Assembly: GCF_014201515.1 (NCBI RefSeq)
Contig: NZ_JACHEQ010000004.1
Coordinates: 1 to 64,000, forward strand
Origin: Anoxybacillus mongoliensis
Lineage (GTDB): Bacteria > Bacillota > Bacilli > Bacillales > Anoxybacillaceae
DNA: 64,000 bases
Direction of reading: 5' to 3'
In this document: positions 1 through 10,546 of the stretch, in pieces
How positions within the stretch are numbered: the first letter of the stretch is position 1
How the letters are laid out: every line of letters begins with the position of its first letter
The notes under the pieces: model-generated
Seen by the model: the letters and a program-made list of their open reading frames with translations, nothing else
Database searches by the model: none
Told to the model about the DNA's origin: nothing
Translations under genes and position numbers: made by a program

Positions 1-13
1 CCGGCCCTCGGCA
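1..13 (+). tRNA. tRNA-Leu, 3' end only (partial)
   Basis: The first 13 bases match the end of the T arm and the 3' acceptor strand (CCCTCGGC plus discriminator A) of a Bacillus tRNA-Leu(TAA). A Leu gene at this place is what the trnB-like order predicts. The anticodon is outside the window, so the isoacceptor is inferred. Confidence 0.6.
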
Positions 14-21
14 CTTTATAT

Positions 22-95
22 GCGCCCGTAGCTCAATTGGATAGAGCATCTGACTACGGATCAGAAGGTTAGGGGTTCGAATCCTCTCGGGCGCG
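22..95 (+). tRNA. tRNA-Arg (anticodon ACG)
   Basis: A 7-bp acceptor stem GCGCCCG/CGGGCGC closes a standard cloverleaf. The anticodon loop CTACGGA gives ACG (A34 presumably edited to inosine by TadA), reading CGN. The T arm GGTTCGAATCC is canonical. No CCA is encoded. Confidence 0.95.
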
Positions 96-118
96 TCATG
101 TCTATATCATCATGAAGA

Positions 119-195
119 CGGGAAGTAGCTCAGCTTGGTAGAGCACATGGTTTGGGACCATGGGGTCGCAGGTTCAAATCCTGTCTTCCCGACCA
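119..195 (+). tRNA. tRNA-Pro (anticodon TGG)
   Basis: Acceptor stem CGGGAAG/CTTCCCG. The anticodon loop TTTGGGA gives TGG. CCA is encoded (193-195). It follows tRNA-Arg by 23 nt in one polycistronic cluster. Confidence 0.95.
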
Positions 196-202
196 TTGTT
201 AA

Positions 203-278
203 GGGGCCTTAGCTCAGCTGGGAGAGCGCCTGCTTTGCACGCAGGAGGTCATCGGTTCGATCCCGATAGGCTCCACCA
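203..278 (+). tRNA. tRNA-Ala (anticodon TGC)
   Basis: Acceptor GGGGCCT with 3' AGGCTCC. The anticodon loop TTTGCAC gives TGC. The T arm is canonical and the CCA end is encoded. Confidence 0.95.
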
Positions 279-290
279 TATATGTATAAT

Positions 291-364
291 GGCGGCGTAG
301 CTCAGCTGGCTAGAGCGTACGGTTCATACCCGTAAGGTCGGGGGTTCGATTCCCTCCGCCGCTA
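291..364 (+). tRNA. tRNA-Met, elongator (anticodon CAT)
   Basis: The cloverleaf has anticodon CAT. The acceptor stem is fully paired (first pair G-T), unlike the mismatched first pair of initiator tRNA, and the body closely resembles the B. subtilis elongator tRNA-Met. CCA is not encoded (CTA follows the discriminator). Confidence 0.85.
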
Positions 365-372
365 CTAGCTTA

Positions 373-449
373 GGACCTTTAGCTCAGCTGGTTAGAGCAG
401 ACGGCTCATAACCGTCCGGTCGTAGGTTCGAGTCCTACAAGGTCCACCA
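373..449 (+). tRNA. tRNA-Ile2 (anticodon CAT, lysidine type)
   Basis: Anticodon CAT with acceptor GGACCTT/AAGGTCC. The sequence is nearly identical to the Bacillus minor tRNA-Ile, whose C34 is converted to lysidine by TilS so that it reads ATA. It is often mis-annotated as tRNA-Met. The isoleucine identity rests on resemblance to the B. subtilis gene and its position after elongator Met. CCA is encoded. Confidence 0.85.
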
Positions 450-463
450 TATTCATATGATAC

Positions 464-556
464 GGAGGAGTACCCAAGTCTGGCTGAAGGGGTCGGTCTT
501 GAAAACCGAGAGGCGTCGAAAGGCGCGCGGGGGTTCGAATCCCTCCTCCTCCGCCA
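464..556 (+). tRNA. tRNA-Ser (anticodon TGA)
   Basis: A class II tRNA of 93 nt with a long variable arm. Acceptor stem GGAGGAG/CTCCTCC, anticodon loop CTTGAAA giving TGA, encoded CCA. Confidence 0.95.
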
Positions 557-584
557 TATATAGTCTCATATTGCTTTTTGTTAT

Positions 585-657
<73 letters not shown>

Positions 658-664
658 TCATTGT

Positions 665-741
665 GGCGGCTATGGCGAAGTGGTTAACGCACCAGATTGT
701 GGCTCTGGCATTCGTGGGTTCGATTCCCACTAGTCGCCCCA
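665..741 (+). tRNA. tRNA-His (anticodon GTG)
   Basis: The anticodon loop ATTGTGG gives GTG. The genome encodes the extra 5' G (G-1, position 665) that pairs with the discriminator C738, the histidine identity element. CCA is encoded at 739-741. Confidence 0.95.
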
Positions 742-760
742 TAACATTAGTTTTTACTGT

Positions 761-831
761 GCGGGTGTAGTTTAGTGGTAAAACCTCAGCCTTCCAAGCT
801 GATGTCGTGGGTTCGATTCCCATCACCCGCT
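761..831 (+). tRNA. tRNA-Gly (anticodon TCC)
   Basis: A 71-nt cloverleaf, acceptor GCGGGTG/CACCCGC. The anticodon loop CTTCCAA gives TCC. No encoded CCA. Confidence 0.95.
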
Positions 832-836
832 TACGT

Positions 837-910
<74 letters not shown>

Positions 911-923
911 TTATAATGTTTAT

Positions 924-998
924 TCCGCAGTAGCTCAGTGGTAGAGCACTCGGCTGTTAACCGAGCGGTCGTAGGTTCGAATCCTACCTGCGGAGCCA
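924..998 (+). tRNA. tRNA-Asn (anticodon GTT)
   Basis: Acceptor TCCGCAG/CTGCGGA. The anticodon loop CTGTTAA gives GTT. CCA is encoded at 996-998. Confidence 0.95.
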
Positions 999-1001
999 TT
1001 T

Positions 1002-1093
1002 GGAGAAGTACCCAAGTGGCTGAAGGGGACGGTTTGCTAAACCGTTAGGTCGCGTTTTGCGGCGCGCGGGTTCAAATCCCGCCTTCTCCGCCA
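1002..1093 (+). tRNA. tRNA-Ser (anticodon GCT)
   Basis: A class II tRNA with long variable arm (92 nt). Acceptor GGAGAAG/CTTCTCC, anticodon loop TTGCTAA giving GCT, encoded CCA. It is 3 nt from tRNA-Asn. Confidence 0.95.
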
Positions 1094-1105
1094 TTTGCCA
1101 CATAT

Positions 1106-1177
1106 GGCCCGTTGGTCAAGTGGTTAAGACACCGCCCTTTCACGGCGGTAACACGGGTTCGAATCCCGTACGGGTCA
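1106..1177 (+). tRNA. tRNA-Glu (anticodon TTC)
   Basis: Acceptor GGCCCGT/ACGGGTC. The anticodon loop CTTTCAC gives TTC. It is the last tRNA of the cluster and is followed directly by the terminator. CCA is not encoded. Confidence 0.95.
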
Positions 1178-1182
1178 CTAAT

Positions 1183-1217
1183 AAAAAGGACATCTCATGA
1201 TAGGAGATGTCCTTTTT
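1183..1217 (+). terminator. Intrinsic terminator of the tRNA cluster
   Basis: A perfect stem AAAAAGGACATCTC / GAGATGTCCTTTTT with a 7-nt loop, ending in a T run 5 nt after tRNA-Glu. Confidence 0.9.
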
Positions 1218-1236
1218 ATATTTGTACAAAACCAGG

Positions 1237-1267
1237 AATTTGTTCTGCTTTGCTTTAAGAACAAATT
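1237..1267. repeat. Inverted repeat of unknown role
   Basis: Perfect 10-bp arms AATTTGTTCT (1237-1246) and AGAACAAATT (1258-1267) are separated by 11 nt. It lies between the tRNA terminator and the czcD terminator, with no gene in it. No T run follows in either direction that would make a convincing terminator. Confidence 0.5.
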
Positions 1268-1350
1268 GTAAAAAAGTATTACCATCCCCACATCATATTG
1301 ACCCCAATGCTTCACTTTAACATGCTGATACATCGTTTTCATCTATAGAG

Positions 1351-1390
1351 CATAAAAAAGAAGAAACGCTACTCAATGTGAGTAACGTTT
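1351..1390 (-). terminator. Intrinsic terminator of the CDF transporter gene
   Basis: On the minus strand the stem AAACGTTACTCA / TGAGTAGCGTTT (one G-T wobble) with a CAT loop is followed by CTTCTTTTTT. The stem contains the last codons and the stop of the gene. Confidence 0.8.
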
Positions 1391-2349
1391 TTATATACTT
1401 CTTCTTCACCTATATGCATTTTATTTTTCCGTTCTAAAAATTTCTTTCCATACTCTCCGTGTTGATGAATAGATGGGTGTTCAACTTGAACTGTGACATG
1501 AGATAGATTGTATTGTTCTTTTAACATTTCATTAATTGCCAAAATGACACAAAATGGTTGAATGTGCTCATGAATGAGAACGTGTGCAGTTAAAGAATAA
1601 TGATCTGTTGAAATGGACCATATATGCAATTCATGTACATCCTCAACGCCTTCAATAGATAGAATATCAGTTCGGATGCGTTCGATATCAAATTCGTGCG
1701 GAACTGCGTCCATTAAAATAAAATACGATTCTCGAACAATTTTTGCCCCACCTATAAAGATAATGCCCCCGATGACCATACTAATAAGCGGATCAAATAT
1801 ATATATTCCTGTAAAGTAAATTAAAATAGCTGAAATAATAACGCCGATAGAGCTGAGTAAGTCGCCAATAAAGTGCCATAACGCGCTTTTTACATTTAAA
1901 TTTTCTTCTTCTTTCATACTCCGACTTAAAACGACTGTTAATACAAGATTAACGACAAATCCAATCGTCGCGATGGTTAACATGAAGGAAAATTGAATGG
2001 TTTCAGGATGAATGAAACGGCGAATTCCTTCGATGAAAATCCAAATAGCAATAATGACAAGCGCAAGTCCATTTAAAAATGAGGCGATAATTTCAAATCG
2101 TAAATAACCAAATGTAAATTTTTTATTCGGTGGACGAGAAGCTAAATAAATAGCCACCATACTTAGTCCTAATGCGACCACATCGGAAGCCATATGTGCT
2201 GAGTCTGATAATAAAGCAAGAGAATTAGATAAAATGCCCCCTATCACCTCTACAATTGTGAAAAAAGTTGTTAATAACAATGTCGTCCAAAGTGCTTTTT
2301 TTGACGTCGTCTGTACTTTCATATGCGGTAAATGATGAAAATCGTACAT
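1369..2349 (-). CDS. czcD: Cation diffusion facilitator (CzcD-like Zn/Co/Cd exporter)
   Basis: A 326-aa inner-membrane antiporter of the CDF family that expels divalent metals such as Zn2+, Co2+ or Cd2+ in exchange for protons. Six hydrophobic segments fill residues about 20-215, followed by a cytoplasmic ferredoxin-like domain. The TM2 metal-site motif HMASD (residues 52-56) and the matching HFIGD in TM5 supply the two His and two Asp typical of the ZitB/CzcD subgroup. The ATG start has an AAGGGGAG-type ribosome site. The gene stands alone; a perfect 16-bp palindrome 73 bp upstream is a candidate operator for an ArsR/SmtB-type metal repressor (inference). The substrate cannot be told from sequence alone. 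Confidence 0.85.
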   Translation of the reverse strand: MYDFHHLPHMKVQTTSKKALWTTLLLTTFFTIVEVIGGILSNSLALLSDSAHMASDVVALGLSMVAIYLASRPPNKKFTFGYLRFEIIASFLNGLALVIIAIWIFIEGIRRFIHPETIQFSFMLTIATIGFVVNLVLTVVLSRSMKEEENLNVKSALWHFIGDLLSSIGVIISAILIYFTGIYIFDPLISMVIGGIIFIGGAKIVRESYFILMDAVPHEFDIERIRTDILSIEGVEDVHELHIWSISTDHYSLTAHVLIHEHIQPFCVILAINEMLKEQYNLSHVTVQVEHPSIHQHGEYGKKFLERKNKMHIGEEEVYKNVTHIE

Positions 2350-2421
2350 ATAAACTCCCCTTATTATTTAAAATTAATATAAAAAAATATATATAATAAT
2401 TACTATAAAATATTCTATATA

Positions 2422-2437
2422 ATTATCAATTGATAAT
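2422..2437. promoter_or_regulatory. 16-bp perfect palindrome, candidate operator upstream of czcD
   Basis: ATTATCAA/TTGATAAT forms a perfect palindrome in the very AT-rich 265-bp gap between the divergent czcD and glgB. It is 73 bp from the czcD start and 178 bp from the glgB start, so it more likely serves czcD. The regulator is unknown. Confidence 0.4.
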
Positions 2438-2614
2438 CAAGCGACAATTTTATGGACGTTCGTATTGATTTTCATTTCGTCATATTTATCATGTGAATTG
2501 TTGAACATTGTCGAAAAATATCTTAATTTTCTTACAGGAATTTTGTATGATGTAGTGTAATATATTCAGTACGGAATAATTTCTGTACCCTTTTAAGAAA
2601 GGAAGGATGAACAT

Positions 2615-4549
2615 TTGCTAACGATGAGTCCAACCGATTTGCAGTTGCATTTATTTCACGAAGGCACGTTTTATAAAAGCTATCAGTTATTTGGGGCACA
2701 TCTTATGAACCAAGATGAGAGAGTAGAAACCCGTTTTTGTGTATGGGCTCCACATGCCAAAAAAGTTCGGCTTGTTGGGACGTTTAACGATTGGAACGGG
2801 GAGGAGCATGAATTAACAAAAATAAACGACCAAGGAGTATGGATGATTGTTATCCCAGAAAATTTAGAAGGGCATTTATATAAATACGAAATTATAACAA
2901 AAGACGGACGCACTCTTCTTAAAGCAGATCCATATGCTTTTTATGCTGAAGAACGCCCCCAGACAGCCTCTATTGTATATCAGTTAAATGGATATAAATG
3001 GAACGACCAAGCGTGGCAAAGAAAAAAGAAGCGAAAACCTATTTATGAGCAACCGATGTTTATTTATGAAGTTCATCTTGGTACATGGAAAAAGAAAGAA
3101 GATGGACAATTTTATACATATGCGGAGATGGCAGATGAGTTAATTCCTTATGTTGTTGAGCATGGATTTACTCACATTGAATTATTACCGCTTATTGAGC
3201 ACCCGCTCGATCGCTCATGGGGATATCAAGGAACAGGCTACTATGCTGCGACGAGTCGTTACGGAACGCCCCATGATCTGATGTATTTCATTGATCGCTG
3301 TCATCAAGAAGGAATTGGTGTCATTTTAGATTGGGTACCTGGACATTTTTGTAAAGACGCACATGGATTATATATGTTTGATGGTCAACCGACATATGAA
3401 TATATGAATATGCAAGATCGGGAAAATATTGTGTGGGGAACAGCCAACTTTGATTTAGGAAAACCGGAAGTGCATAGCTTTTTAATTTCAAACGCTTTAT
3501 TTTGGTTAGAGTATTACCATATTGACGGTTTTCGTGTTGATGCGGTTGCAAATATGCTTTATTGGCCAAATAGCGACGTGCTGCATCCAAACCCATATGC
3601 GATTTCATTTTTAAAAAAATTAAACGAAGTTGTGTTTGCTTTTGATTCAAACGTGTTAATGATTGCAGAAGATTCAACGGATTGGCCAAAAGTGACTGCA
3701 CCGACGTACGATGATGGGTTAGGATTTAACTACAAATGGAATATGGGCTGGATGAATGATGTATTGAGTTATATGGAAACAAGCATGGATGAAAGAAAAC
3801 ATATGCATCATAAAATGACGTTTTCATTGTTATATGCTTATACGGAAAACTTTATTTTGCCTTTATCCCATGATGAAGTGGTGCACGGAAAAAAATCATT
3901 ATTAAATAAAATGCCGGGCGATTATTGGGATAAATTTGCTCAACTTCGTCTACTTTATGGATATTTCATGACACATCCAGGAAAAAAACTATTGTTTATG
4001 GGGGGAGAGTTTGGGCAATTTGATGAATGGAAAGATTTAGAACAGCTCGATTGGGTGTTGTTTGATTTTGACATGCATCGCAAAATGGACGATTACGTGA
4101 AATCTCTCACGCATTTTTATAAAAAACAAAAAGCATTATATGAATGTGATCACGATCCAAATGGTTTTGAGTGGATTGATGTGAACAACGCTGAACAAAG
4201 TATTTTTTCTTTTATTCGGCGAGGTAAAAAAGAAGAAGATATGTTGATTGTTGTTTGTAATTTTACAAATGTCGTGTACGATGATTACAAAATTGGTGTG
4301 CCACTTCTTACGTCGTATCGAGAAGTATTCAATAGTGATGATGTCATGTACGGTGGTACCGGTCATATAAACAAAAAGCCGCTTGTCGCATATGAAGAAC
4401 CATATCACGGAAAGCCACATCATATTCGGATGACGATTCCGCCGTATGCTATAACGATTTTGCGACCAACAAGAAGAAGAGAAGGGAAGGAAAGCCATGG
4501 TACGAAAAAAGTGCGTCGCTATGCTACTCGCAGGGGGACAAGGGAGTAG
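2615..4549 (+). CDS. glgB: 1,4-alpha-glucan branching enzyme GlgB
   Basis: A 644-aa GH13 enzyme that cuts alpha-1,4 chains and re-attaches them by alpha-1,6 bonds during glycogen synthesis. An N-terminal CBM48 module (about residues 20-110) precedes the (beta/alpha)8 barrel. The catalytic nucleophile is in FRVDAV (D309), the acid/base in IAEDST (E352), and the transition-state Asp in LSHDEV (D420). The start is TTG at 2615, 8 nt after a strong AAAGGAAGG site; an ATG three codons on lies too far away. It is the first gene of a glgBCDAP operon like that of B. subtilis. Its 3' end overlaps glgC by 53 nt, adding a short basic tail (residues about 622-644) encoded by glgC sequence. Confidence 0.96.
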   Translation: MLTMSPTDLQLHLFHEGTFYKSYQLFGAHLMNQDERVETRFCVWAPHAKKVRLVGTFNDWNGEEHELTKINDQGVWMIVIPENLEGHLYKYEIITKDGRTLLKADPYAFYAEERPQTASIVYQLNGYKWNDQAWQRKKKRKPIYEQPMFIYEVHLGTWKKKEDGQFYTYAEMADELIPYVVEHGFTHIELLPLIEHPLDRSWGYQGTGYYAATSRYGTPHDLMYFIDRCHQEGIGVILDWVPGHFCKDAHGLYMFDGQPTYEYMNMQDRENIVWGTANFDLGKPEVHSFLISNALFWLEYYHIDGFRVDAVANMLYWPNSDVLHPNPYAISFLKKLNEVVFAFDSNVLMIAEDSTDWPKVTAPTYDDGLGFNYKWNMGWMNDVLSYMETSMDERKHMHHKMTFSLLYAYTENFILPLSHDEVVHGKKSLLNKMPGDYWDKFAQLRLLYGYFMTHPGKKLLFMGGEFGQFDEWKDLEQLDWVLFDFDMHRKMDDYVKSLTHFYKKQKALYECDHDPNGFEWIDVNNAEQSIFSFIRRGKKEEDMLIVVCNFTNVVYDDYKIGVPLLTSYREVFNSDDVMYGGTGHINKKPLVAYEEPYHGKPHHIRMTIPPYAITILRPTRRREGKESHGTKKVRRYATRRGTRE

Positions 4550-5669
4550 ATTAAGTTCATTAACAAAAAATTTAGCTAAACCGGCTGTTCCGTTTGGAGG
4601 AAAGTATCGCATTATTGATTTTACATTAAGCAATTGCGCTAATTCCGGCATTGACACCGTTGGGGTGCTCACACAGTATCAGCCGCTAGAGTTAAATACG
4701 TATATTGGAATTGGAAGCGCATGGGACTTAGATCGGAAAAATGGAGGGGTAACTGTTCTCCCTCCATATGCCGAGTCGTCAGAAATGCGATGGTATAAAG
4801 GAACAGCAAATGCAATTTATCAAAATTTAAACTATTTAAAGCAGTATGATCCAGAGTATGTACTCATTCTTTCTGGCGATCATATTTACAAAATGAACTA
4901 TGCAGATATGTTGCAATATCATATTGAGAAAAAGGCGGATGTGACGATTTCCGTTATTGAAGTACCATGGGAAGAAGCGAGCCGTTTTGGAATTATGAAT
5001 ACAAATGAAGATATGGAAATTATAGAGTTTGAAGAAAAACCGGCGCATCCGAAAAATAATTTAGCTTCGATGGGCATTTATATTTTTAAATGGTCTGTTT
5101 TGAAGGAATATTTGGAGATGGATAACCGAAATGATCGCTCGAGCCATGACTTCGGCAAAGATATTATTCCTTTGCTTATTGATGAAAAAAAGCGACTGAT
5201 TGCTTATCCATTTAAAGGGTATTGGAAAGATGTTGGAACAGTAAAAAGTCTATGGGAAGCAAATATGGATTTACTCGCAGATACCCCGGCATTAAACTTA
5301 TTCGATCATACGTGGCGCATTTATTCTGTAAATCCAAATGAGCCGCCGCAATATATTGCCCCATATGCGCAAGTAAAAGAGTCTTTAGTAAATGAAGGAT
5401 GCATCGTTGAAGGAAATGTAGAACATTCTGTATTGTTCCAAGGAGTATACATTTCACAAGGTGCAACAGTAAAAGATTGCGTTGTTATGCCTAATGCAGT
5501 GATTGGGAGAAATGTATACATTGAAAAAGCGATTATCCCACCGAACATGGAAATTCCTGATGGGACGTTCATTTGCGGGAACCAGTCTGACGGAGAAGTC
5601 ATTCTTGTGACAGAAGAGCTTTTGGGACATTTTTCTGAGAGAGAGGATGAGAAAACGTGGGAAAATTAA
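4497..5669 (+). CDS. glgC: Glucose-1-phosphate adenylyltransferase, GlgC subunit
   Basis: A 390-aa ADP-glucose pyrophosphorylase making ADP-glucose from ATP and glucose-1-phosphate, the committed step of glycogen synthesis. The N-terminal nucleotidyltransferase domain shows the signature AGGQGSRL and [11 protein letters not shown], and the SGDHIYKM metal/nucleotide loop. The C-terminal third is a left-handed beta-helix of hexapeptide repeats. The ATG is preceded by a GGAAGGAAAG site. It overlaps glgB by 53 nt and glgD by 13 nt, so translation is probably coupled. Bacillus GlgC works with GlgD as a heteromer, GlgC carrying the catalysis. Confidence 0.96.
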   Translation: MVRKKCVAMLLAGGQGSRLSSLTKNLAKPAVPFGGKYRIIDFTLSNCANSGIDTVGVLTQYQPLELNTYIGIGSAWDLDRKNGGVTVLPPYAESSEMRWYKGTANAIYQNLNYLKQYDPEYVLILSGDHIYKMNYADMLQYHIEKKADVTISVIEVPWEEASRFGIMNTNEDMEIIEFEEKPAHPKNNLASMGIYIFKWSVLKEYLEMDNRNDRSSHDFGKDIIPLLIDEKKRLIAYPFKGYWKDVGTVKSLWEANMDLLADTPALNLFDHTWRIYSVNPNEPPQYIAPYAQVKESLVNEGCIVEGNVEHSVLFQGVYISQGATVKDCVVMPNAVIGRNVYIEKAIIPPNMEIPDGTFICGNQSDGEVILVTEELLGHFSEREDEKTWEN

Positions 5670-6679
5670 TGCTTGGGGTCATTGATGCAACGACATATAA
5701 GCCAGAAATGAGTGATTTGACGCTTCAACGTTCCATCGCGGCTGTTCCGTTTGCTGGACGTTATCGATTAATTGATTTCGTGCTATCCAATATGGTTAAC
5801 TCGGGAATTGGAAGTGTTGCTATTTTCCCGAAGTATCAATATCGCTCATTAATGGACCATCTTGGTTCGGGTAAAAACTGGGATTTGAATCGGAAACGTG
5901 ATGGATTGTTTTTTTTTCCTTCGCCTGATCTCCCGATTTCTCATATTGGATCGTTTCAACATTTTCAACAGCATATTGACTATTTTTTGCGGAGTACACA
6001 AAAGTACGCTCTTATTTGTAACAGTTACACAGTGTGCAATATTGACTATGAGGAAGTGTTGCGCCGCCATATTACGAACGAGTGTGATATTACTCGTATA
6101 TGTCATCGTGGTCAATCGCTTGACATGTTTATTTTAGAAACATCGTTGTTACTCGATTTGATCGCTAACCAACAAAGAAATCACTATCAAAGTATTGTTG
6201 ATGTTGTTAATGATCAAACGAATGGACTAACAGTATGTGATTATGAATATGATGGATATGTTGCGGTCATTGATAGTATCGAAAGTTATTTTCATCATAG
6301 TTTAGAGCTTCTTCAACCAGACGTGTGGAAACAATTGTTCTTAAAAGGGAGACCGATTTATACAAAAGTAAAAGATGAACCACCGACAAAATATACATCG
6401 CATGCTTGCGTTCGGAATGCAATGATCGCGAACGGATGCGTCATTGAAGGGGAAATTGAAAATAGCATCATTTCAAGAGCCGTGAAAATCGGAAAAGGAA
6501 CTGTTGTTCAAAACAGTGTCATTATGCAAAAAAGTCAAATTGGGGAAAATTGTCATCTTTCGTATGTAATCGTTGATAAAGATGCGCGGATTGGTGACGG
6601 GGTAAAATTAATTGGAACACCAAAAAAACCGATCGTCATTCGAAAAGGAACAATACAAGGAGCGCTGATGAAATCGTGA
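5657..6679 (+). CDS. glgD: GlgD, non-catalytic/regulatory ADP-glucose pyrophosphorylase subunit
   Basis: A 340-aa GlgC paralogue. The glycine-rich GGxGxRL signature is degenerate here (LGVIDATT), while [11 protein letters not shown] and the C-terminal hexapeptide beta-helix remain, as in other firmicute GlgD proteins, which stimulate GlgC in a heterotetramer. The GTG start at 5657 lies inside the 3' end of glgC behind GAGAGGATGAG. The stop overlaps the glgA start as GTGA. Confidence 0.93.
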   Translation: MGKLMLGVIDATTYKPEMSDLTLQRSIAAVPFAGRYRLIDFVLSNMVNSGIGSVAIFPKYQYRSLMDHLGSGKNWDLNRKRDGLFFFPSPDLPISHIGSFQHFQQHIDYFLRSTQKYALICNSYTVCNIDYEEVLRRHITNECDITRICHRGQSLDMFILETSLLLDLIANQQRNHYQSIVDVVNDQTNGLTVCDYEYDGYVAVIDSIESYFHHSLELLQPDVWKQLFLKGRPIYTKVKDEPPTKYTSHACVRNAMIANGCVIEGEIENSIISRAVKIGKGTVVQNSVIMQKSQIGENCHLSYVIVDKDARIGDGVKLIGTPKKPIVIRKGTIQGALMKS

Positions 6680-8130
6680 AAGTATTATTTGTCGTATCAG
6701 AATGTGTACCATTCGTAAAAACAGGCGGTTTAGCTGATGTGGCTGGCGCATTGCCAAAAGAGTTGAAAAAACTTGGGACAGACGTGCGCGTTATGTTACC
6801 GAAGTATGGATTGATCCCACAATATATGCGCCAAAAAATGAATAAAATTGCTGAACTTGTTGTTCGCGTTGGTTGGAGAAGACAATATTGTGGAATCGAA
6901 CAATTAGAATATGAAGGAATTACATATTATTTTGTCGACAACGAGTATTACTTTAAGCGAGATTCATTGTATGGACATTACGATGACGGTGAGCGTTTTT
7001 CATATTTTTGTCGCGCTGTACTCGATTCCCTCCCGGTCATTGATTTTCAGCCGAATGTGATTCACTGCCATGATTGGCATACAGGTATGATTCCATTTTT
7101 GCTGCGTGAAGAATATATGAACAATTCATTTTACGCACGAATAAAAACCGTATTTACGATCCATAATTTACAATTTCAAGGCATTTTCCCGCGCGAAATT
7201 TTAGGCGACTTACTAAGTTTAAGCGACCGCTATTTTTCGATCGAACATTTAGAGTTTTATGGAAATGTCAGCTTTATGAAAGGAGCGCTTGTATCAGCGC
7301 ATATGATTACAACGGTCAGCCCAACATATAAAGAGGAAATTCAAACGCCATATTATGGAGAGCGGCTTGACGGGTTATTGCGAGCAAGAAGTTCACATTT
7401 AGTTGGAATTTTAAATGGAATTGACGATGAAATATACAATCCGAAAAAAGATCCATATATTGCAGTGCCATACGATGTAACGACAATTGCGCGTAAAAGT
7501 ATTAACAAACGAGCTCTCCAACAACATTTTTCATTGCCATCAGAAGAAGATGTTCCTGTTATTGCTATTGTTTCGCGGTTAACAAAACAAAAAGGATTAG
7601 ATTTAGTGAAATGTGTATTTCACGAAATGATAGCAGAAAATATGCAAATGATTATCCTTGGAACAGGGGAATGGGAGTTTGAACATTTCTTTCATGAAAT
7701 GGCGATGACATATCCTAATCGTGTGCGTGTATATATTGGTTTTTCGGAGCAGCTTGCACATCAAATTTATGCGGGGGCGGACATGTTTTTAATGCCATCT
7801 AAGTTTGAACCGTGTGGTCTCGGCCAAATGATTGCCATGCGTTATGGGGCTGTGCCAATCGTTCGGGAAACGGGTGGATTAAACGATACAGTGCAGCCGT
7901 TTAACGAATTTACGAAAGAAGGAACAGGGTTTACGTTTAAAAACTTTAATGCGCATGATATGTTATATACCATCCAGCGTGCCCGTTCATTTTATGAACA
8001 AAAAGAAATATGGGAAGGAATTATGAAACAGGCAATGAGTCGGGATTACAGTTGGGCAAAATCAGCGTTTAAATACAATCAACTATACGACGAACTAATG
8101 GCTGGGAGTGGCATCTATGTTCACGAATAA
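6676..8130 (+). CDS. glgA: Glycogen synthase GlgA
   Basis: A 484-aa GT5 retaining glycosyltransferase that extends alpha-1,4-glucan from ADP-glucose. The N-terminal [10 protein letters not shown] motif binds ADP-glucose, and the C-terminal KFEPCGLGQ holds the catalytic-site glutamate. The length equals that of the B. subtilis enzyme. The GTG start overlaps the glgD stop by 4 nt (GTGA), and its end overlaps glgP by 14 nt. Confidence 0.96.
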   Translation: MKVLFVVSECVPFVKTGGLADVAGALPKELKKLGTDVRVMLPKYGLIPQYMRQKMNKIAELVVRVGWRRQYCGIEQLEYEGITYYFVDNEYYFKRDSLYGHYDDGERFSYFCRAVLDSLPVIDFQPNVIHCHDWHTGMIPFLLREEYMNNSFYARIKTVFTIHNLQFQGIFPREILGDLLSLSDRYFSIEHLEFYGNVSFMKGALVSAHMITTVSPTYKEEIQTPYYGERLDGLLRARSSHLVGILNGIDDEIYNPKKDPYIAVPYDVTTIARKSINKRALQQHFSLPSEEDVPVIAIVSRLTKQKGLDLVKCVFHEMIAENMQMIILGTGEWEFEHFFHEMAMTYPNRVRVYIGFSEQLAHQIYAGADMFLMPSKFEPCGLGQMIAMRYGAVPIVRETGGLNDTVQPFNEFTKEGTGFTFKNFNAHDMLYTIQRARSFYEQKEIWEGIMKQAMSRDYSWAKSAFKYNQLYDELMAGSGIYVHE

Positions 8131-10504
8131 GGAAGAGTTTAAGCAAACGTTTTTGAAGCGGTTAGAAATGATGTATGGGAAGCGGTTTTGGGAATCGACT
8201 GTCCTTGATCAATACAATACGCTAGGGAATATGATTCGCGAGTATATTAGTAAGCATTGGATTCAAACGAATGAACGATACCGTGCCGAACATAAAAAGC
8301 AAGTATATTATTTGTCAATTGAATTTTTGTTAGGTCGTTTGCTAGGCAGTAATTTAATGAATCTCGGTATACGACAGGTTGTGGAAGAAGGTCTGAAAGA
8401 GCTAGGCATTGAGTTAGCTCATATTGAAGAAGTAGAGATAGATGCAGGTCTCGGAAACGGAGGGCTTGGTCGATTGGCTGCTTGTTTTTTAGACTCCCTT
8501 GCCTCTCTTGACTTACCTGGACATGGGCAAGGCATTCGATATAAGCACGGTTTATTTGATCAAAAAATAGTAAATGGTTATCAAGTCGAGCTCCCAGAAC
8601 AATGGTTGCGTCACGGGAACGTCTGGGAAGTAAAAAAAGAAGATTTAGCGGTAGAGGTCAATTTTTGGGGGAAAGTGGAATGTTACGAACAAGATGGGCG
8701 TTTAACATTTCGACATTATGATGTCGAAAAAGTGATGGCTGTTCCTTACGATATGCCAGTCATCGGGTACGATACGACAACTGTTAACACGCTACGATTA
8801 TGGAGTGCTGAACCCGCGAAATTTCCGCTTCATAAACATGTCATGCAGTATAAGCGAGAAACGGAAGCCATTTCTGAATTTTTATATCCGGACGATACGA
8901 ACGATGAAGGAAAAATTTTAAGGCTAAAACAGCAATATTTTCTCGTTGCAGCCAGCCTTGGAAGTATTGTACGTGATTATAGACAACGATATGGTCATTT
9001 ACAACATTTTCATCGGCACGTAGCTATTCATGTGAATGACACACATCCTGTGTTAGCCATTCCAGAGCTGATGAGAATTTTGTTAGATGAGGAAGGAATG
9101 GGATGGGACGAAGCGTGGCACATTACGACAAATACGATCTCTTATACAAATCATACAACATTGTCTGAAGCGTTGGAAAAATGGCCTATTTACATCTTCC
9201 AACCGTTATTGCCGCGAATTTATATGATTGTGGAAGAAATTAATGAACGGTTTTGTCGCGATTTATGGAATCGATATCCTGGTGATTGGAAAAGAATCGA
9301 GGAAATGGCCATTATCGCTCATGGGCTTGTCAAAATGGCCCATTTAGCCATTGTAGGAAGCTATAGTGTGAATGGTGTCGCGAAAATACACTCTGAAATT
9401 TTAAAGCATCGTGAAATGAAATTATTTTACGAATATTCTCCAGAAAAGTTTAATAATAAAACGAATGGGATTACACATCGCCGTTGGTTGTTGAAAGCAA
9501 ACCCAGGGCTCACTTCTCTTATTACTGAGGCCATTGGGACAGAATGGATCAAGCAGCCTGAGCAGCTCATTCAACTAAAAAGATATGCAACCGATCATGC
9601 ATTCCAAGAACAATTAGCAAAAGTGAAACATGACCATAAACAGAAGTTAGCCAAATATATTTACGAAAAAACAGGGGTGACTGTAGACGATTCATCGATT
9701 TTTGACGTACAAGTCAAACGCCTGCATGCGTATAAAAGGCAGTTATTAAATGTGTTGCACATTATGCATTTATATAACCGATTAAAAGAAGATGAGCATT
9801 TCGATATGCATCCACGAACGTTTATTTTTGGAGCTAAGGCATCTCCAGGATATCATTATGCGAAGCGCATTATTAAGTTAATCAATTCTGTCGCACAAAA
9901 AGTAAATAGCGACCAGCAAATTAACGGACGGTTAAAAGTTATTTTCTTAGAAAATTACCGTGTCTCGTTGGCAGAAAAAATTTTCCCTGCTGCTGATGTA
10001 AGTGAGCAAATTTCGACGGCTAGTAAAGAAGCATCAGGAACAGGAAACATGAAGTTTATGATGAATGGGGCCGTGACAATTGGGACGCTGGATGGAGCAA
10101 ATATTGAAATTTTAGAACGTGTCGGTCATGACAATATGTTTATTTTTGGGTTGACGGCAGAAGAAGTGTTGCACTATTATGCAAACGGTGGATATCACTC
10201 GTATGAATATTATCATCATGATCAACGGATTCATCAAGTCGTAAATCAGCTCGTCAATGGCTTTTTTCCAGATGCGTACGATCATTTTGAACCGATTTAC
10301 GATTCATTGCTTGCCCACAACGATCAATATTTTGTTTTACGCGATTTCGCATCGTATGCCGATGCCCAGCAACGGTTGGGAGTGGCGTATGAAAATCGGA
10401 GAAAATGGTTAGAAATGAGCGTGACGAATATCGCTTGTTCTGGATATTTCTCAAGCGATCGCACGATTGAAGAATACGCCCACGACATTTGGCATATTCG
10501 CTAA
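8117..10504 (+). CDS. glgP: Glycogen/maltodextrin phosphorylase GlgP
   Basis: A PLP enzyme of GT35 (795 aa from this start) releasing glucose-1-phosphate from alpha-glucan ends. The PLP-lysine motif [10 protein letters not shown] and the glycine-rich [13 protein letters not shown] loop are present. The ATG at 8117 is chosen because GGGAG (8104-8108) lies 8 nt upstream; a GTG at 8108 would overlap that site. It is the last gene of the glg operon, closed by a terminator at 10514. Having synthesis and breakdown in one transcript matches B. subtilis glgBCDAP, which is transcribed in the mother cell under SigE; no clear SigE promoter could be assigned here. Confidence 0.95.
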   Translation: MFTNKEEFKQTFLKRLEMMYGKRFWESTVLDQYNTLGNMIREYISKHWIQTNERYRAEHKKQVYYLSIEFLLGRLLGSNLMNLGIRQVVEEGLKELGIELAHIEEVEIDAGLGNGGLGRLAACFLDSLASLDLPGHGQGIRYKHGLFDQKIVNGYQVELPEQWLRHGNVWEVKKEDLAVEVNFWGKVECYEQDGRLTFRHYDVEKVMAVPYDMPVIGYDTTTVNTLRLWSAEPAKFPLHKHVMQYKRETEAISEFLYPDDTNDEGKILRLKQQYFLVAASLGSIVRDYRQRYGHLQHFHRHVAIHVNDTHPVLAIPELMRILLDEEGMGWDEAWHITTNTISYTNHTTLSEALEKWPIYIFQPLLPRIYMIVEEINERFCRDLWNRYPGDWKRIEEMAIIAHGLVKMAHLAIVGSYSVNGVAKIHSEILKHREMKLFYEYSPEKFNNKTNGITHRRWLLKANPGLTSLITEAIGTEWIKQPEQLIQLKRYATDHAFQEQLAKVKHDHKQKLAKYIYEKTGVTVDDSSIFDVQVKRLHAYKRQLLNVLHIMHLYNRLKEDEHFDMHPRTFIFGAKASPGYHYAKRIIKLINSVAQKVNSDQQINGRLKVIFLENYRVSLAEKIFPAADVSEQISTASKEASGTGNMKFMMNGAVTIGTLDGANIEILERVGHDNMFIFGLTAEEVLHYYANGGYHSYEYYHHDQRIHQVVNQLVNGFFPDAYDHFEPIYDSLLAHNDQYFVLRDFASYADAQQRLGVAYENRRKWLEMSVTNIACSGYFSSDRTIEEYAHDIWHIR

Positions 10505-10513
10505 TAAAAAATC

Positions 10514-10546
10514 AGTCCTGTAAGCATATGCTCACAGGACTTTCTT
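10514..10546 (+). terminator. Terminator of the glg operon
   Basis: The stem AGTCCTGT / ACAGGACT with a 12-nt loop is followed by TTCTT, 13 nt after the glgP stop. Confidence 0.8.

Noticed and set aside
3321-3701. 126-aa frame antisense to glgB
   Set aside because: It is fully inside a conserved GH13 domain on the other strand and has no ribosome site or family resemblance.
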